Below are positions 20,975 to 20,975 of a stretch of 20,975 bases of DNA, piece by piece. Position numbers and translations under genes: made by a program. Location of the stretch: NCBI GenBank assembly GCA_001775965.1, contig MEZG01000062.1, forward strand, positions 1-20,975. Reading direction: 5' to 3'. This DNA comes from Candidatus Bathyarchaeota archaeon RBG_13_60_20 (lineage in GTDB: Archaea; Thermoproteota; Bathyarchaeia; TCS64). Positions within the stretch are counted from its first letter, which is position 1; every line of letters starts with the position of its first letter. The notes under the pieces were generated by a model. It saw only the letters and a program-made list of their open reading frames with translations. It was not told the origin of the DNA and did not search any database.

Positions 20975-20975
20975 T

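Noticed and set aside
1..20975. tRNA or rRNA genes, integrase or other mobile elements
   Set aside because: No cloverleaf pattern, rRNA-like block, transposase, integrase or direct-repeat att site was recognised in any interval on reading.

Overview
The window looks like a GC-rich archaeal chromosome segment, most likely from a TACK-group (Crenarchaeota/Thaumarchaeota-like) thermophile. Reasons: an archaea-specific DUF1512 protein, a DUF1177 protein, a type II methionine aminopeptidase, a split glycine decarboxylase (GcvPA), arginine encoded mainly by AGG, many GTG/TTG starts, and A/T-rich TATA-like boxes about 26-28 nt from the inferred transcription start, often giving leaderless or near-leaderless mRNAs. 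I see no rRNA, tRNA, CRISPR array or insertion sequence. Lineage below 'archaeon, probably TACK' is inference.

Layout. 1-262 (-): 5' end of gcvPA, cut by the window edge. 384-2998 (+): two tandem paralogous MFS transporters. 3066-3374 (+): an unrecognised small protein. 3481-5399 (+): a two-gene coupled unit, a small charged protein and a large BPI/TULIP-like protein with an Ada-like Cys/His tail. 5521-6705 (-): nitroreductase plus a phosphonatase-like HAD hydrolase, sharing a divergent promoter region with an M42 aminopeptidase (6767-7825, +). 7884-9871 (-): an anchored coiled-coil transglutaminase-like protein and an Asp/Glu-racemase-family protein. 9920-10441 (-): a peptide deformylase whose catalytic Glu codon reads TAG. 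10518-11327 (+): a PhzF-family protein. 11324-11904 (-): a three-helix membrane protein broken by an apparent frameshift.

12030-15580 (-) is a compact three-gene operon: DUF1537 four-carbon acid sugar kinase, PdxA2-type dehydrogenase, and a LarA-like (nickel-pincer racemase family) protein. I read it as catabolism of four-carbon sugar acids to dihydroxyacetone phosphate, with the LarA-like protein as a candidate C2 epimerase joining the threonate and erythronate branches. 15664-16531 (-) is a membrane protein/XRE regulator/DUF2178-like operon with twin palindromes at its predicted transcription start. 16532-17002 is mostly non-coding but contains a perfect hairpin and degenerate coding-like stretches. 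17003-19408 (+): DUF1177, a universal stress protein and methionine aminopeptidase. 19409-20934 (-): DUF1512 membrane protein translationally coupled to a membrane zinc-ribbon protein.

The best leads are the deformylase with its catalytic glutamate codon changed to amber, the LarA-like/PdxA/DUF1537 operon, the cytosolic archaeal TULIP-like protein with its coupled small partner, and the twin-palindrome operator.
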